The position numbers were made by a program, and so were the translations under genes. Shown piece after piece: positions 8,266 to 17,290 of a stretch of 64,000 nucleotides of DNA; the stretch's first letter is position 1; the number at the start of each line of letters is the position of its first letter. The notes below the pieces were generated by a model. It searched no databases. It was not told the origin of the DNA and was given only the letters and a program-made list of their open reading frames with translations. The stretch is from Palsa-1392 sp963819975 (GTDB lineage Bacteria > Verrucomicrobiota > Verrucomicrobiia > Chthoniobacterales > UBA10450): contig CAWFYE010000002.1 of the NCBI GenBank assembly GCA_963819975.1, positions 248,001-312,000 of the forward strand, written 5' to 3'.

Positions 8266-8386
8266 GTGTAGAGGCGACCGTATCGGCCGCAAACGTGGGT
8301 AGTCTCTGGCCTTGTAGCGGCGGGCGTGCCGCCCGCAATTTGAGGGGTTTCCTGGGGCCTCTGCGGCCGACACGGCCGCCTCTACA
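8266..8386. repeat. R1 dispersed repeat cluster, copy 3
   Basis: Three arms are present: GTGTAGAGGCGACCGTATCG at 8266, TTGTAGCGGCGGGCGTGCCG at 8312 and the inverted GGCCGACACGGCCGCCTCTACA ending at 8386. It is a nested or double copy of R1 in the gap upstream of the carrier gene and directly at the 3' end of the FG-GAP gene. Confidence 0.7.
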
Positions 8387-9619
8387 TCAATCCTCGGCGG
8401 TGCAGGTTGGATCGTAAACGTAGACGGCGCCCGGCCCGAACTGGAACGGGTTCAAGGGCGCACCCACCGCCAGCGTCCGCAGATCCACTGCTACGCTTGT
8501 GCCGAAGTCATCAAATTCCGTTTCGTCTGTGGCCTCAAAGCGGCCGACCTGGTTCCAGTTCACCCCGTCGTGCTTAAAGAGATAGGCCGCGCCCTGCCAC
8601 TCACTATTCGGAGCGCCGACCACGCAATACGGATAGGCGATCGCGACCGATATGCCGAAGGAATCGAACGCCACCGTATTATCGCCGATCAATTTTGCTT
8701 CCTCCACCCAGCTACCGCCTTCCTTGTGAAAAACATAAGCCGCACCGGCGTCGAAGCCGGCCTCATCATCCCGATACGCCCCGGCCACGATCCGTGTCCC
8801 ATCCCGTGTTATCGCCACGGCATTGCCGAAGAAATCGAGCTCGTTCGGATCGCTCGCGACCAGTTTCGCCTCCTCGACCCAGTCGTCGGTCGCCCGGCTG
8901 AAGACGTAGACCGCGCCGACACGCACCCCATCAGTTTGCGCCCCCAACGCGCCGACCGCTATCCGGCGATCACCCATCGCGACTGCGTAGCCGAAAACGT
9001 CGAGCGCGTGAATATCCTGCGAGATCAGCTTTTGCTCTTCCACCCAGGTGCCCTGTTGGTAGCGGAAGACATATGCCGCGCCGGCCGCGTCCCCGGCCTC
9101 GCTATCGCGCGCGCCCACCACGATCCGGTTGTCGGCCGCCGCGACCGATTCACCAAATTGCTGATCCGCCATTGCGTCTGAAGGGTGGAGCTTCGTCTCG
9201 ACAAAACCGCCCGCGCCGTCCCGGGCAAAGACATAGGCCGCGCCGGAATCGCCACCGAGTTCCTTGTCGTGTGGCGCAGTGACGACGGTGAAGTGGCGCT
9301 CGAGCGCGATCGCCTGACCGAAGTCCTGCCCGTTCCGGGCATCGCTCGGGACGAATTTGGCCACCTCCATCCAGGTGCCACCGATTCTCTGGAAAAGATA
9401 GGCCGACCCCACGCCGAGCAGACTCCCTTCACCATCGTCGTCCGCGCTCACGGCCATGAGATTGCGATTAATCGCGATCGCGTCGCCAAACCGATCGCCG
9501 TCGGTGCCGTCGGAGGCAGTGAGCTTGGTCTCGTCACATTGGGCAAAGGTTTGCTCTGCGGGGAGCAGAAGAGCGAGGAGCAAGACGCTCCCGCTCATGA
9601 TTCTGCTAAATGTGTGCAT
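8387..9619 (-). CDS. Secreted FG-GAP repeat (integrin-like beta-propeller) protein
   Basis: 410 residues with a Sec signal peptide (MHTFSRIMSG...AEQTFAQ). About seven repeats of some 52-55 residues follow, each with the pattern D-x-FG-x-A/S-V-A-ax-R/N-x-x-x-V-G-A and G-A-A-Y-V-F, the FG-GAP blades of integrin-alpha-type propellers. Predicted to be a calcium-binding extracellular or periplasmic protein; the partner is unknown. The C-terminal end (DPTCTAED) abuts an R1 repeat. No CGTTAGG word occurs in this gene. Confidence 0.85.
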   Translation of the reverse strand: MHTFSRIMSGSVLLLALLLPAEQTFAQCDETKLTASDGTDGDRFGDAIAINRNLMAVSADDDGEGSLLGVGSAYLFQRIGGTWMEVAKFVPSDARNGQDFGQAIALERHFTVVTAPHDKELGGDSGAAYVFARDGAGGFVETKLHPSDAMADQQFGESVAAADNRIVVGARDSEAGDAAGAAYVFRYQQGTWVEEQKLISQDIHALDVFGYAVAMGDRRIAVGALGAQTDGVRVGAVYVFSRATDDWVEEAKLVASDPNELDFFGNAVAITRDGTRIVAGAYRDDEAGFDAGAAYVFHKEGGSWVEEAKLIGDNTVAFDSFGISVAIAYPYCVVGAPNSEWQGAAYLFKHDGVNWNQVGRFEATDETEFDDFGTSVAVDLRTLAVGAPLNPFQFGPGAVYVYDPTCTAED

Positions 9620-9806
9620 AATACGGTTCTCCCATGGTTAACGTTTCATTGCCGCGGGGAACACCGTTCGGCGGGGTTCATCCCTGCAAGAAATCGCAGG
9701 GAGACCCTTTTTTACCGAAGATGCAACGCCAAAGGGAAGCTTAATAGCGAGACAAGTCTCGATGACCGGGATCGCTGCTGCCGATCCAGCGGTAACTCTC
9801 CGCAGA

Positions 9807-11015
9807 TCAGTTTTTCTGCTTCTTCCAAGCCGCCAGGACCTCGGCTTCGCGCTTGGGCGTGATCCCGGCTTTCAATTTCTCCCGGCGCTCTTTCGGCAAC
9901 GCCTTGAACCACGCCAGCGCGTCGCGCGCCGTCACCCCGAGCGGACGGAAGGTCAGCCCCTTCGCGAGCGCTTTCTTGATGCTGATCTGCCCAAGCCCAC
10001 CATCTTCGCCCGAAGGCGGCACCCAGACCGGCATGTCCGACCACGGCGCGACCTTTTCCCTTTCCAGGAAATCCGCCGGCACCCAGGTGAATGTCGCGTT
10101 CGAGTGCAGCCCCTCCTTGATCCCCTCCAGCATGCCGCCGACCGTCAGCGGCTCGGCCGGGCCGGTCGCGTTGTAAGTTCCGGTCGCCTCTTGCTCGACC
10201 ATCCGGATCGTCCATTCCGCCAGGTCCCGCGCATCGATGAACTGCACCGGATCGCTCGGATTCCCCGGCGCCAGCACCTCGCCTCCGCGATCGATTCGCA
10301 CCGGCCAATAAGTGAACCGGTCCGTCTCATCCCCCGGCCCCACGATCAACCCCGGCCGGATGATGAGCGCCTTCCCCGGGAACCATTGCTCCGCCTCCTT
10401 TTCCGAGAGCGCCTTGAGCGGGCCGTAGAGGGCAAACTTCGAAGCGATAACGGTGTCGCGCGTCTCTTTCATCGCGTCCTTGCCCTCGTATTTCGCGACC
10501 GACGCCGTCTCGTCCAGCCCGGCCGTCGGCACATCGCCGTAAACCGAGATGGTTGAGATGAAGACATACCGGTCGACGTTCCCCTTCAGGATCTCGGCCG
10601 CGTCGTGGACCCATTTCGGGAGCATCGTCGGGTTATCGATCACCACGTCCCACTTGCGCCCCTTGAGCGCGGAGAGATCGCCCGTGTTCCGATCCCCGAT
10701 GAGCTGCTCCACCCCTTCCGGCAATTCGCCCGGGTGCGTCTTGCCGCGGTTGAATACCGTCACCTTGTGGCCGCGGGCGAGCGCATACTTCACCTGATAC
10801 GGGCCCGTAAACCCCGTCCCGCCCAGGATCAAAATGTTAAGCGGCTTATCCGCCTTGCCTACATCGACCGGCTGGTAAGTGTAGCCCGGGGCACCGGACC
10901 CGGCCGGGCTCGCCGCCGGCGGGGGCGAAGGTTCAGCGGCCGACATGCGACCGACAATCGCGGAAAGAAGAAGCGAGACAAGGAGCGCGAGGCGCAAGGT
11001 GGATTGGGTGATCAT
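9807..11015 (-). CDS. Exported NAD-dependent epimerase/dehydratase-like (SDR) protein
   Basis: 402 residues. The N-terminus (MITQSTLRLALLVSLLLSAIVGRMSA) is a signal peptide or membrane anchor, followed by a Pro/Ala-rich linker. From about residue 60 an extended short-chain dehydrogenase fold begins with LNILILGGTGFTGPY (Rossmann GGTGFTG). ISTISVYGD carries the SDR Ser/Tyr region, and RPGLIVGPGDETDRF is typical of isoflavone-reductase/epimerase members. An exported SDR is unusual because NAD(P) is cytoplasmic; a periplasmic substrate is inferred only from the leader. The C-terminal tail is Lys/Arg-rich. Confidence 0.78.
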   Translation of the reverse strand: MITQSTLRLALLVSLLLSAIVGRMSAAEPSPPPAASPAGSGAPGYTYQPVDVGKADKPLNILILGGTGFTGPYQVKYALARGHKVTVFNRGKTHPGELPEGVEQLIGDRNTGDLSALKGRKWDVVIDNPTMLPKWVHDAAEILKGNVDRYVFISTISVYGDVPTAGLDETASVAKYEGKDAMKETRDTVIASKFALYGPLKALSEKEAEQWFPGKALIIRPGLIVGPGDETDRFTYWPVRIDRGGEVLAPGNPSDPVQFIDARDLAEWTIRMVEQEATGTYNATGPAEPLTVGGMLEGIKEGLHSNATFTWVPADFLEREKVAPWSDMPVWVPPSGEDGGLGQISIKKALAKGLTFRPLGVTARDALAWFKALPKERREKLKAGITPKREAEVLAAWKKQKN

Positions 11016-11552
11016 GAAAATCGGCGGATTGGTTAGTGCTTAATGGTTAATGGCGGAGAGTGAACGCGCACACCTTAGCAGCGGAGATGCCAGCCTGGCC
11101 AGAGCGTCGTAAAGCGCAGTCAAAGAACGGCTTTCGCAGATCGCATTCTCCGCGTCACTCGGGTTATCATCTCAAACGCGGGAAACAGCCATCCCAATCC
11201 CGCGTCTCTCAGATCAAACCCGGCTTTGCGCAGGCCGGATGCAGACCTGCGCGAAAGGGACGACCCTCCGCGCAAAATAAAAGCCCTCCGGCGAGAAAAT
11301 TACGAGAACTTCGACCGCCAAATCCCGTAGATACTTATTGAAAGCAAACAACCCCATGAACGATCGCAAGGAGATCCCCCTCGGCAGCCACCGTGCGACC
11401 GGCCAGGTCCAAGTGCCTCCGACTACGCCGCCGGTGACCCCTTAACGAATTTGTTTCCCCGGAAATTGCCATCCCCGCCGTGAAGTGGGGGGAGGCATGG
11501 TGCGGCCGGCGGGAGCGCAGGGCCCCCGTCGGTTCAGCCTTTTGGAGACCGC
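11016..11552. other. Intergenic gap without a supported gene
   Basis: These 537 bases lie between two minus-strand genes. A plus-strand frame of 29 codons (11356-11445, product beginning MNDRKEIPLG) and a 93-codon frame at 11060-11341 exist, but neither has a convincing ribosome site or coding pattern. The minus-strand promoter of the SDR gene must lie at its right-hand neighbour end (just above 11015). Nothing else is recognisable. Confidence 0.5.
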
Positions 11553-12293
11553 TCAGTGCGGCTGACCGGTCGTGAAAGCAAAACGGACCGGCCAAAGCGG
11601 AACGCGATTCGTCGCTGCGAAACCGATGTCTTCGGCGCTGTTCATCACCACCTCGTAGTGGGTCGAAGGCTTGAGCGGATAGTTAAGCGTGAAAATCTTG
11701 CCGTCAGCCGAGTAGGTGAAAGGCACGGCCTTGAGATCGACGAGCTTCTTTTCCTCGAAGAGATGAAAGCCGTGCTTCTTAGTCTCCATCGGACGATCGA
11801 AAATCACCGTGATCCCTTTGGTCGTGGCCGGATTCGCATCCTGTGAAGCGTTGCTCGGAGAGGTGCTCAGAGCACGGGGAGGAGCATCTTCCGCAGCGGG
11901 GTTACCGGCAGTTTGGAAAACAATATAGACGGGCGGGAGTGAAAGCCCCTTTTCGTTTTGAAAGCCGACGCCGGGCAATCCTCTTTCGTTCAAACCCAGG
12001 ATATACACCTTGCCTCGTTGCAAGCTCACACTCATCTCGTAGCTCTTTAGATCAGAGCTCATCTTGGTTTCAAGATTGGTGGGCGGGCTCAGTGTGTCTC
12101 GGCCGAGAAAATCCCAAAATCCGGTTCGCATTCGCTGATCGAAGGTGACGGAAACAGCCTTTTGCCTTAAAGGATCAACTCCGACTGCCCAAAACTGAGG
12201 CGAGCTCGAGATCAGTTTTGGCGGCTCGAATGAGAAAGCAGCGGTCGCTGCGGCAAACAGGAAGACAACAAGCGGTGTGACTCGGCCAGTCAT
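11553..12293 (-). CDS. Secreted Big_5/SbsA Ig-like domain protein, last gene of prepilin cassette
   Basis: 246 residues with a signal peptide (MTGRVTPLVVFLFAAATAAFSF). Two regions resemble bacterial Ig-like Big_5 domains: one near residues 27-125 (SSPQFWAVGVDP...VSVTFDQRM) and a clearer one near 145-243 (ATTKGITVIFDRPM...LNYPLKPSTHYEVV). Its start overlaps the stop of the large prepilin-like gene by four bases (ATGA), so it is translationally coupled to that set. Possibly a periplasmic or surface accessory of the pilus-like fibre; function unknown. Confidence 0.7.
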   Translation of the reverse strand: MTGRVTPLVVFLFAAATAAFSFEPPKLISSSPQFWAVGVDPLRQKAVSVTFDQRMRTGFWDFLGRDTLSPPTNLETKMSSDLKSYEMSVSLQRGKVYILGLNERGLPGVGFQNEKGLSLPPVYIVFQTAGNPAAEDAPPRALSTSPSNASQDANPATTKGITVIFDRPMETKKHGFHLFEEKKLVDLKAVPFTYSADGKIFTLNYPLKPSTHYEVVMNSAEDIGFAATNRVPLWPVRFAFTTGQPH

Positions 12294-15175
12294 TGTGTTA
12301 TAACGCGATTGGCTAGGATTTTGTATATGCTATCGGAGGTTTTCATGGCATCTGGATTTGAGCCTTCTGGCTGAAAAACTCCCTGTCGCTCGACAAAAGC
12401 CTCGCCCAGGTATTCGGATTGAACCTCGGAAACATCGATGCTTCCGCTAGCGTTCAGATCCTTGCCGCTCTGGCCAACGTAAAGAACGCGAAAAACATTC
12501 CCTCGCGTCGTGACCGAATTACTTATTTCGCGAAACTCTTGCTCGGCATACATATCACTGCGAAAATTCAGATTACCCTCGGAAGCAGTGGTGGGGTTAG
12601 TCCGAAGGGCGCTATAAGTCACGGTCGACCGTGCAGGCGAGCCCGTCGTAGTATTAACACTGGTGTTCACCATTCGGCTTAGCACGGACGCAAGTTCACC
12701 GACTTGAAAGAAAGGACGTACCGGCGTGTTGTCGATTGGCGGACCAGCCGCGATCCTGCGATTGAAAATGGGGCTAATGGTCGCACTGCCAGTCGCGTCG
12801 CAGAATCGATCCAGCACTGTTTGATTTAGGATTTGAGGGGGGGTTGGTCCCGGCACGCTTCCGACGGATTCAGATAGAAAAAGAGAACCGAGTGGATGTT
12901 GCTGAGTGCCAAACCGTTGCTGTGTATTGATGTTAATCGCACCGATCCGCGGTTGTGTTGTCTGGGTGCGAAACAAATCCATCAAAACATAGTCGACTGA
13001 AGTGCTGCGTCGAAGCGGAATATCAGTGACAGGGCCGGGTTGGGTAGTGTTGGCCAATCGCTCGGGATATTGCAGGTAAATCGTCCGCCAGGGATACTCG
13101 GGAGCGGTAACGTTGCCGAGTTCGCCCACATTGAGCATTGGTCCATTGCGAATAAAGGCAAATGGGCGATTACCGGTATAATCATACCAGTCGAAACCAT
13201 AAGTACGATCACCCTCCTCGGCTTTATCGATGAACATTGCGATTCGATTTGTAGTCGGTGGAGTGGACGCGTCGCTGCGTGTGATATTTAGCCAGCGATC
13301 GCTAAGAAGTACTCCGCGATATCGAGGATCTCCGAAGTTAAGAACTGGTGTCGTAGTGCCTGGGGCCAAGCCGTAGACCAGATTGATCGAGGCGGTCTGT
13401 AAAGCAGTGCTAAACGCTTCGTTAAGAAAGTCGCCGGTAGACGTGGATCCGCTCCAATTGTAGCCGGTTGTGACAATATTCGTGACAATGGCCGTGTCGT
13501 CCAAGCGTTCACTTACTGGGTTAAAAACTTTCGCCGTGATTAGGCCCGCAAGAAAACGTGGCTTGGCATCGCTTGAAGTGACCGTGAACGAAACTGACTG
13601 ATTTTCGAGCCAGTCGGTTTGAAAAGTGCGCGCCCCAGAATCGCTGGCGCCATCAATCCCGGCTGGGACAGACGTTCCGGTTCCCACAACGGGAGTTAGG
13701 GTGGCCAGGTTAATGACGTAATTAACCGTCGACTTGTCGAAGACGGTGAATCCATTTTTCGATACGATGGGAATTCCTTTAATCTCGACCCTTCCGACAA
13801 TACCTGAAAGATCGATCGTGTTTTCGTAGAGGTTCAGAAATCGCAACTGTATCTTCATCTTAAGGGTGGCCGAGTACGTGCCGGCGACGGGAGGGCCAGG
13901 GCATGTGCTGCCGGAGGCTTCGTAAATAATTTCGACCGCCGCGAGATAAGGAATTTTTTCAATTCCGAGAACGGGCACGGCTATGGGGTAGCCGTCGGGA
14001 ACCACGTCACCCATGTCGGTGGGAATATTGTCATTGTCGATATAATCGACAATGTCAGCTGCGATCTGGAGGCGCATCCGACTATCATTGTACATCTGAT
14101 AGCTGGCGAGGCCCGCCAGCGGGGGACCTGTCCATGCGTCCCGAATCCAATTGGCGATTCTGGTCGCAGCTGCAACCTTTGATGCATTGTCCGTAGTTGA
14201 CGCGACGAGAGCGTTTAGATCCATCCGCTGCCAGCTCTTGGCAGTTGTATCGTCATCACGAGAAAATGCCGTCGTCAGATGCGCATAGTCGGAAAAATTA
14301 ATGTTCCACTTATCAAGTAGTGCGAGGGTCGATCTTGTGGCGATGCGGTTGCCAGGATTCCCAATTCCAGTTAGGGCAGCGTCGGCCGCTATGCGATCTG
14401 CGGGAACCGAGGGCAGAACCGCGGCAGGATCAAGTTCTTGTATTTGACTGGCGGGGGCCGGCGCAGGCGTGGGAAGAGTGAGGTCGTTTATCCGAAGATG
14501 TGAACCTGAGGAGAGGTTGTTGCCAGATACGTTGGCGTTTACCTTCATGCTCTCGTCTTCCATGAGGAATGCGTAACGACCGACGAGTTCGTTACTGTTG
14601 TTTCGCAATTGAACCCACTGAGCGTAAGCAGGCGTTGGCGAGGAAAAAACGAGCCGCCCGCTAGCATTCGTGCCAAGGCGCACAATCTGATTAAAATCGT
14701 AACTGTTAGCGGCGGTGAAGCCCGGATCGGCGATGCTAAATGGTCCGGCTGGCGGAATCATGACGGGTGTGGGCCGTGGGTCCACCTGAGGGGTGCCAGA
14801 TGGTACAGCTCTCGAAGTGAGGATTACACCCGCTGCGTTCGAGAGTTGGAGAAAGTCATTAGCTTTCGCCACTGTGGTATCCGTTGGATCAGTAGGACGG
14901 TATAGTTCCGTATACAACTTGGCTGGAGAGGGCGAGGGTGCCGGCATGGCGGTTATGTAATTCCCGTAACGTGTGTTGTCTTTGAGGAGTTTGGTCGCCG
15001 CAGCCAAGCCACTCTCCGCAATGATTTTAGCGCGCAGTTGGTTGGCGTAGATAGACGAGGTGGCACGATCGGTTCGTGTATTTGCCAGGTAGGCGACGAT
15101 AACGATGACGATCAGCGCCATTAGGACGAGCGTGACAGCCAAAGCAAAACCAGCGTTACGACGAGATGTGATCAT
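12290..15175 (-). CDS. Large GspK/PilX-like minor pseudopilin (Verru_Chthon cassette protein A-like)
   Basis: 961 residues. The N-terminus is a degenerate prepilin signal: basic MITSRRNAG, then FALAVTLVLMALIVIVIVAYLAN, the hydrophobic helix of class III signals as in GspK/PilX. The rest is a very long Thr/Asn/Pro-rich exported domain. Length far exceeds ordinary GspK (about 320) but fits the large 'A' member of the four-gene Verru_Chthon cassette described in Verrucomicrobium and Chthoniobacter. The start overlaps the stop of the upstream gene by four bases. GC appears lower than in neighbouring genes and no CGTTAGG word occurs. Predicted to cap or nucleate a pseudopilus. Confidence 0.75.
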   Translation of the reverse strand: MITSRRNAGFALAVTLVLMALIVIVIVAYLANTRTDRATSSIYANQLRAKIIAESGLAAATKLLKDNTRYGNYITAMPAPSPSPAKLYTELYRPTDPTDTTVAKANDFLQLSNAAGVILTSRAVPSGTPQVDPRPTPVMIPPAGPFSIADPGFTAANSYDFNQIVRLGTNASGRLVFSSPTPAYAQWVQLRNNSNELVGRYAFLMEDESMKVNANVSGNNLSSGSHLRINDLTLPTPAPAPASQIQELDPAAVLPSVPADRIAADAALTGIGNPGNRIATRSTLALLDKWNINFSDYAHLTTAFSRDDDTTAKSWQRMDLNALVASTTDNASKVAAATRIANWIRDAWTGPPLAGLASYQMYNDSRMRLQIAADIVDYIDNDNIPTDMGDVVPDGYPIAVPVLGIEKIPYLAAVEIIYEASGSTCPGPPVAGTYSATLKMKIQLRFLNLYENTIDLSGIVGRVEIKGIPIVSKNGFTVFDKSTVNYVINLATLTPVVGTGTSVPAGIDGASDSGARTFQTDWLENQSVSFTVTSSDAKPRFLAGLITAKVFNPVSERLDDTAIVTNIVTTGYNWSGSTSTGDFLNEAFSTALQTASINLVYGLAPGTTTPVLNFGDPRYRGVLLSDRWLNITRSDASTPPTTNRIAMFIDKAEEGDRTYGFDWYDYTGNRPFAFIRNGPMLNVGELGNVTAPEYPWRTIYLQYPERLANTTQPGPVTDIPLRRSTSVDYVLMDLFRTQTTQPRIGAININTQQRFGTQQHPLGSLFLSESVGSVPGPTPPQILNQTVLDRFCDATGSATISPIFNRRIAAGPPIDNTPVRPFFQVGELASVLSRMVNTSVNTTTGSPARSTVTYSALRTNPTTASEGNLNFRSDMYAEQEFREISNSVTTRGNVFRVLYVGQSGKDLNASGSIDVSEVQSEYLGEAFVERQGVFQPEGSNPDAMKTSDSIYKILANRVITQ

Positions 15176-15918
15176 GGCTGCGGCAGCGAAACTTCGGAGA
15201 AGAACTGACGCGCGGATCGCTGGACGATTTGGTTGTAAATAGTGCCAGGAGGAATGCCGGCCAACTGCGCCGCAGCTCGGTCGTCCACGACCTGCATTCG
15301 AATGACGACTCGACGGGGCGCCTGGCCGATCATATAGGTATCTGTCGACTCAGAATCCCAGGTTGATGCCGGAGGGTCCGTATCGGTATCTAGATCGTGC
15401 TGCGAGTAGCAGCGCAATTCGAACTGCAACACTCCCGTAGCAATGACGTGCCAATCGGCGGCAGCATAGGTATGACCGGCGGCTTGGTATCGGTTGCCGG
15501 TACCGTCAGCCCAGACCTGTTCACTGCCTCGAAAAGCCCTCTTTAGTTCGTGTGTCGCTGAGTCCAGCGCGTAGGCGATGGTGCACAGATCACCGCTGCC
15601 GAGATTCGGATGCGGGGCTACGAAAAACACACTTTCGGAAGTGTGATCGTTCGGGGTCGTGACGCCGCCAAGGGCGACGTTTTCGACAAATTGGATCTGG
15701 CTTCCGCTAACCGCTGGATTTGCTTTGGCTCCTTTGAGTTCGTCGGTGATCCGATTCAGGACTTGGCGGGTGCTGGCGTAGGTGTCCAGACGATTTCGTC
15801 CCTGCGACCACGCGCCAAGGGTCGCCGCGACCACGCTGGTTAGAATAAGAACGAGAATGATCGTGATCGTGAGGGCCACGAGCAATTCCACCAAGGTGAA
15901 GGCGCCTGCGCGTCTCAT
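15172..15918 (-). CDS. GspJ-like prepilin (Verru_Chthon cassette protein C-like)
   Basis: 248 residues. MRRAGAFTLVELLVALTITIILVLILTSVV is a class III prepilin leader: a short basic stretch, the Gly/Ala-Phe cleavage point, Glu5 of the mature protein in FTLVE, then the hydrophobic helix. The remainder resembles GspJ minor pseudopilins in size. It overlaps the upstream gene's stop by one base (TAATG) and the downstream gene by four bases, so all are one coupled operon. Cleavage and N-methylation by a PilD-type peptidase is expected; no pilD is in the window. Confidence 0.78.
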   Translation of the reverse strand: MRRAGAFTLVELLVALTITIILVLILTSVVAATLGAWSQGRNRLDTYASTRQVLNRITDELKGAKANPAVSGSQIQFVENVALGGVTTPNDHTSESVFFVAPHPNLGSGDLCTIAYALDSATHELKRAFRGSEQVWADGTGNRYQAAGHTYAAADWHVIATGVLQFELRCYSQHDLDTDTDPPASTWDSESTDTYMIGQAPRRVVIRMQVVDDRAAAQLAGIPPGTIYNQIVQRSARQFFSEVSLPQP

Positions 15919-16352
15919 TACGGAAGATTCATCAGGCTGGTGAAGCGAACGACCTTCTGATTCGCGGGCGCCGCATTTGCCGGGTAGTGGACCTCGGCGT
16001 TGAAGATCCGGTCGGCTGGGGCCGGAGCGGCGGGTGTGACGATCGCCATTTTGAGTTGATAGATAGACGCTCCGTTAATGGTCGTGCCGAGATCGTTCAA
16101 ACCGGCGTCGTAGTAGCGCGTGATGTAAATGGTGTTCGGGAAATTCACGGCGCCGAGGGACCGAATGCGTTGGAATTCATTCCGCACCAACTGGGCGCAC
16201 GCTTGTTCGTCACGAGACCGTCGATTGGTGTCGTTCGCCACTGAAAGCAGACCAAAGGTTGAAAGGACGGCGAAGCTGACGATGCCGATGGCGACAACGA
16301 CCTCTACAAGAGAAAACGCCCGGCGACGGGCGAGATGCTGCGGCGTTCTCAT
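15918..16352 (-). CDS. GspI/PilV-like prepilin (Verru_Chthon cassette protein B-like)
   Basis: 144 residues. RRRAFSLVEVVVAIGIVSFAVLSTFGLL near residues 9-36 is a prepilin leader with Glu5 (FSLVE) and helix, and the small size is that of GspI or PilV. It sits between two other prepilin genes with overlaps at both ends. Predicted minor pseudopilin. The assignment to I or V type rests on length and order (H-I-J-K), not on a specific motif. Confidence 0.75.
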   Translation of the reverse strand: MRTPQHLARRRAFSLVEVVVAIGIVSFAVLSTFGLLSVANDTNRRSRDEQACAQLVRNEFQRIRSLGAVNFPNTIYITRYYDAGLNDLGTTINGASIYQLKMAIVTPAAPAPADRIFNAEVHYPANAAPANQKVVRFTSLMNLP

Positions 16353-16999
16353 TTCACTTTCAGAGCGCCACTGATCGGATCAACCGTAACATCCGTGTGC
16401 AGCGCCTGATTCTTCTTTACCGGCGTGGGGGACGAACCAGCGGTTGGGACAAAGGCGTCGGAGATCCGGATCACTTCAGGTGTTGCGCTTGGATCGAGAC
16501 TGGTAGTGCCGCTGGGACTGAACTCCACCCATGCGCCGACGAAAGGCGAAGGCGCCGGTGTCGGAGTGGCATTGGGGGCTTTTACAATTTGCGTTGAGTC
16601 GGTACTACGGGCGGCAATCACGCCAGTCGCCGAATCGAAAGCGGTGGATTTGGAAAGCCGAGTGAATTTTCCCTCCTGCAACCAATTGCCTGAAGTGCTG
16701 TCGAAGCGAGCCGTGACGTAAGCCCGCCAACTGAATTCTGTTCCCCAATCGTTGTTAGTCGCGATCAACACGCGTGTTTTGGTCCGCTTCGCCAAGGCCA
16801 GCAGACGTGCGTTCTCCAACTGTGCGGCGAAGTTCCGAGCGTCGCCCTCCAACGCGCGGGCGGAGCTCGGTGAGAGAGCGGGAATCAGGAAGCCCAGGAG
16901 AATTGCGATCACCACGACCACCACCAGCATCTCGACCAACGTAAAGGCGCGGCGCGGCTTGGCGGACGGTGCGGACACGGCAAGCGGTATCGGATTCAA
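16349..16999 (-). CDS. GspH/FimT-like prepilin, first gene of the cassette (Verru_Chthon protein D-like)
   Basis: 216 residues. RRAFTLVEMLVVVVVIAILLGFLIPAL (about 15-41) is a canonical prepilin leader with Glu5 (FTLVE). The downstream part, with ALEGDARNFAAQLENARLLALAKRTKTRVLI, is typical of GspH/FimT pseudopilins. The gene order H-I-J-K matches the minor pseudopilin order of type II secretion systems. It is first in the minus-strand operon; the promoter should lie in the roughly 290-base gap shared with the divergent TPR gene at 17291, though I see no clear boxes. Confidence 0.78.
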   Translation of the reverse strand: MNPIPLAVSAPSAKPRRAFTLVEMLVVVVVIAILLGFLIPALSPSSARALEGDARNFAAQLENARLLALAKRTKTRVLIATNNDWGTEFSWRAYVTARFDSTSGNWLQEGKFTRLSKSTAFDSATGVIAARSTDSTQIVKAPNATPTPAPSPFVGAWVEFSPSGTTSLDPSATPEVIRISDAFVPTAGSSPTPVKKNQALHTDVTVDPISGALKVK

Positions 17000-17225
17000 G
17001 GCCCGCGCTTATAGCAGAGGAAAAGAGAAATTAGAAAGGAGAAAGTGGAAGCAGATAACTGAAGAGAAGGATGAAGGCAGAATGAAGAAGGATGAAGTGA
17101 AAGCCGACCTCTGAACGGAGCGCCTGGGGCGAGCGACAGGGACAGGGCGCCTCTCCGGGAGCGCGCTGAGACCGAATCAAGGATAAAGGATGAAGGGGGA
17201 GGGCGACACGCCGCTTCGAGACTCC

Positions 17226-17252
17226 CTGCTTTCCTGCGTTCCTGAGAAATCG
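17226..17252. repeat. Single R3 arm
   Basis: CTGCTTTCCTGCGTTCCTGAGAAATCG repeats the right arm of the R3 element at 6931-6960. It lies in the divergent gap between the prepilin operon and the TPR/MshEN gene, close to where the latter's promoter should be. Confidence 0.5.
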
Positions 17253-17290
17253 CTTGGCTGTTTTTCGCAAAAGCGGGACGCCACCAAGGC

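Noticed and set aside
11060..11445. Two small plus-strand frames of 93 and 29 codons in the 537-base gap.
   Set aside because: No ribosome site, no hydrophobic or family pattern, and composition like non-coding DNA.
13681..14380. AGTTAGGG-type words in the large prepilin gene as members of the CGTTAGG set.
   Set aside because: They lack the C before the core, and single-mismatch forms elsewhere are rare, so they are not counted.
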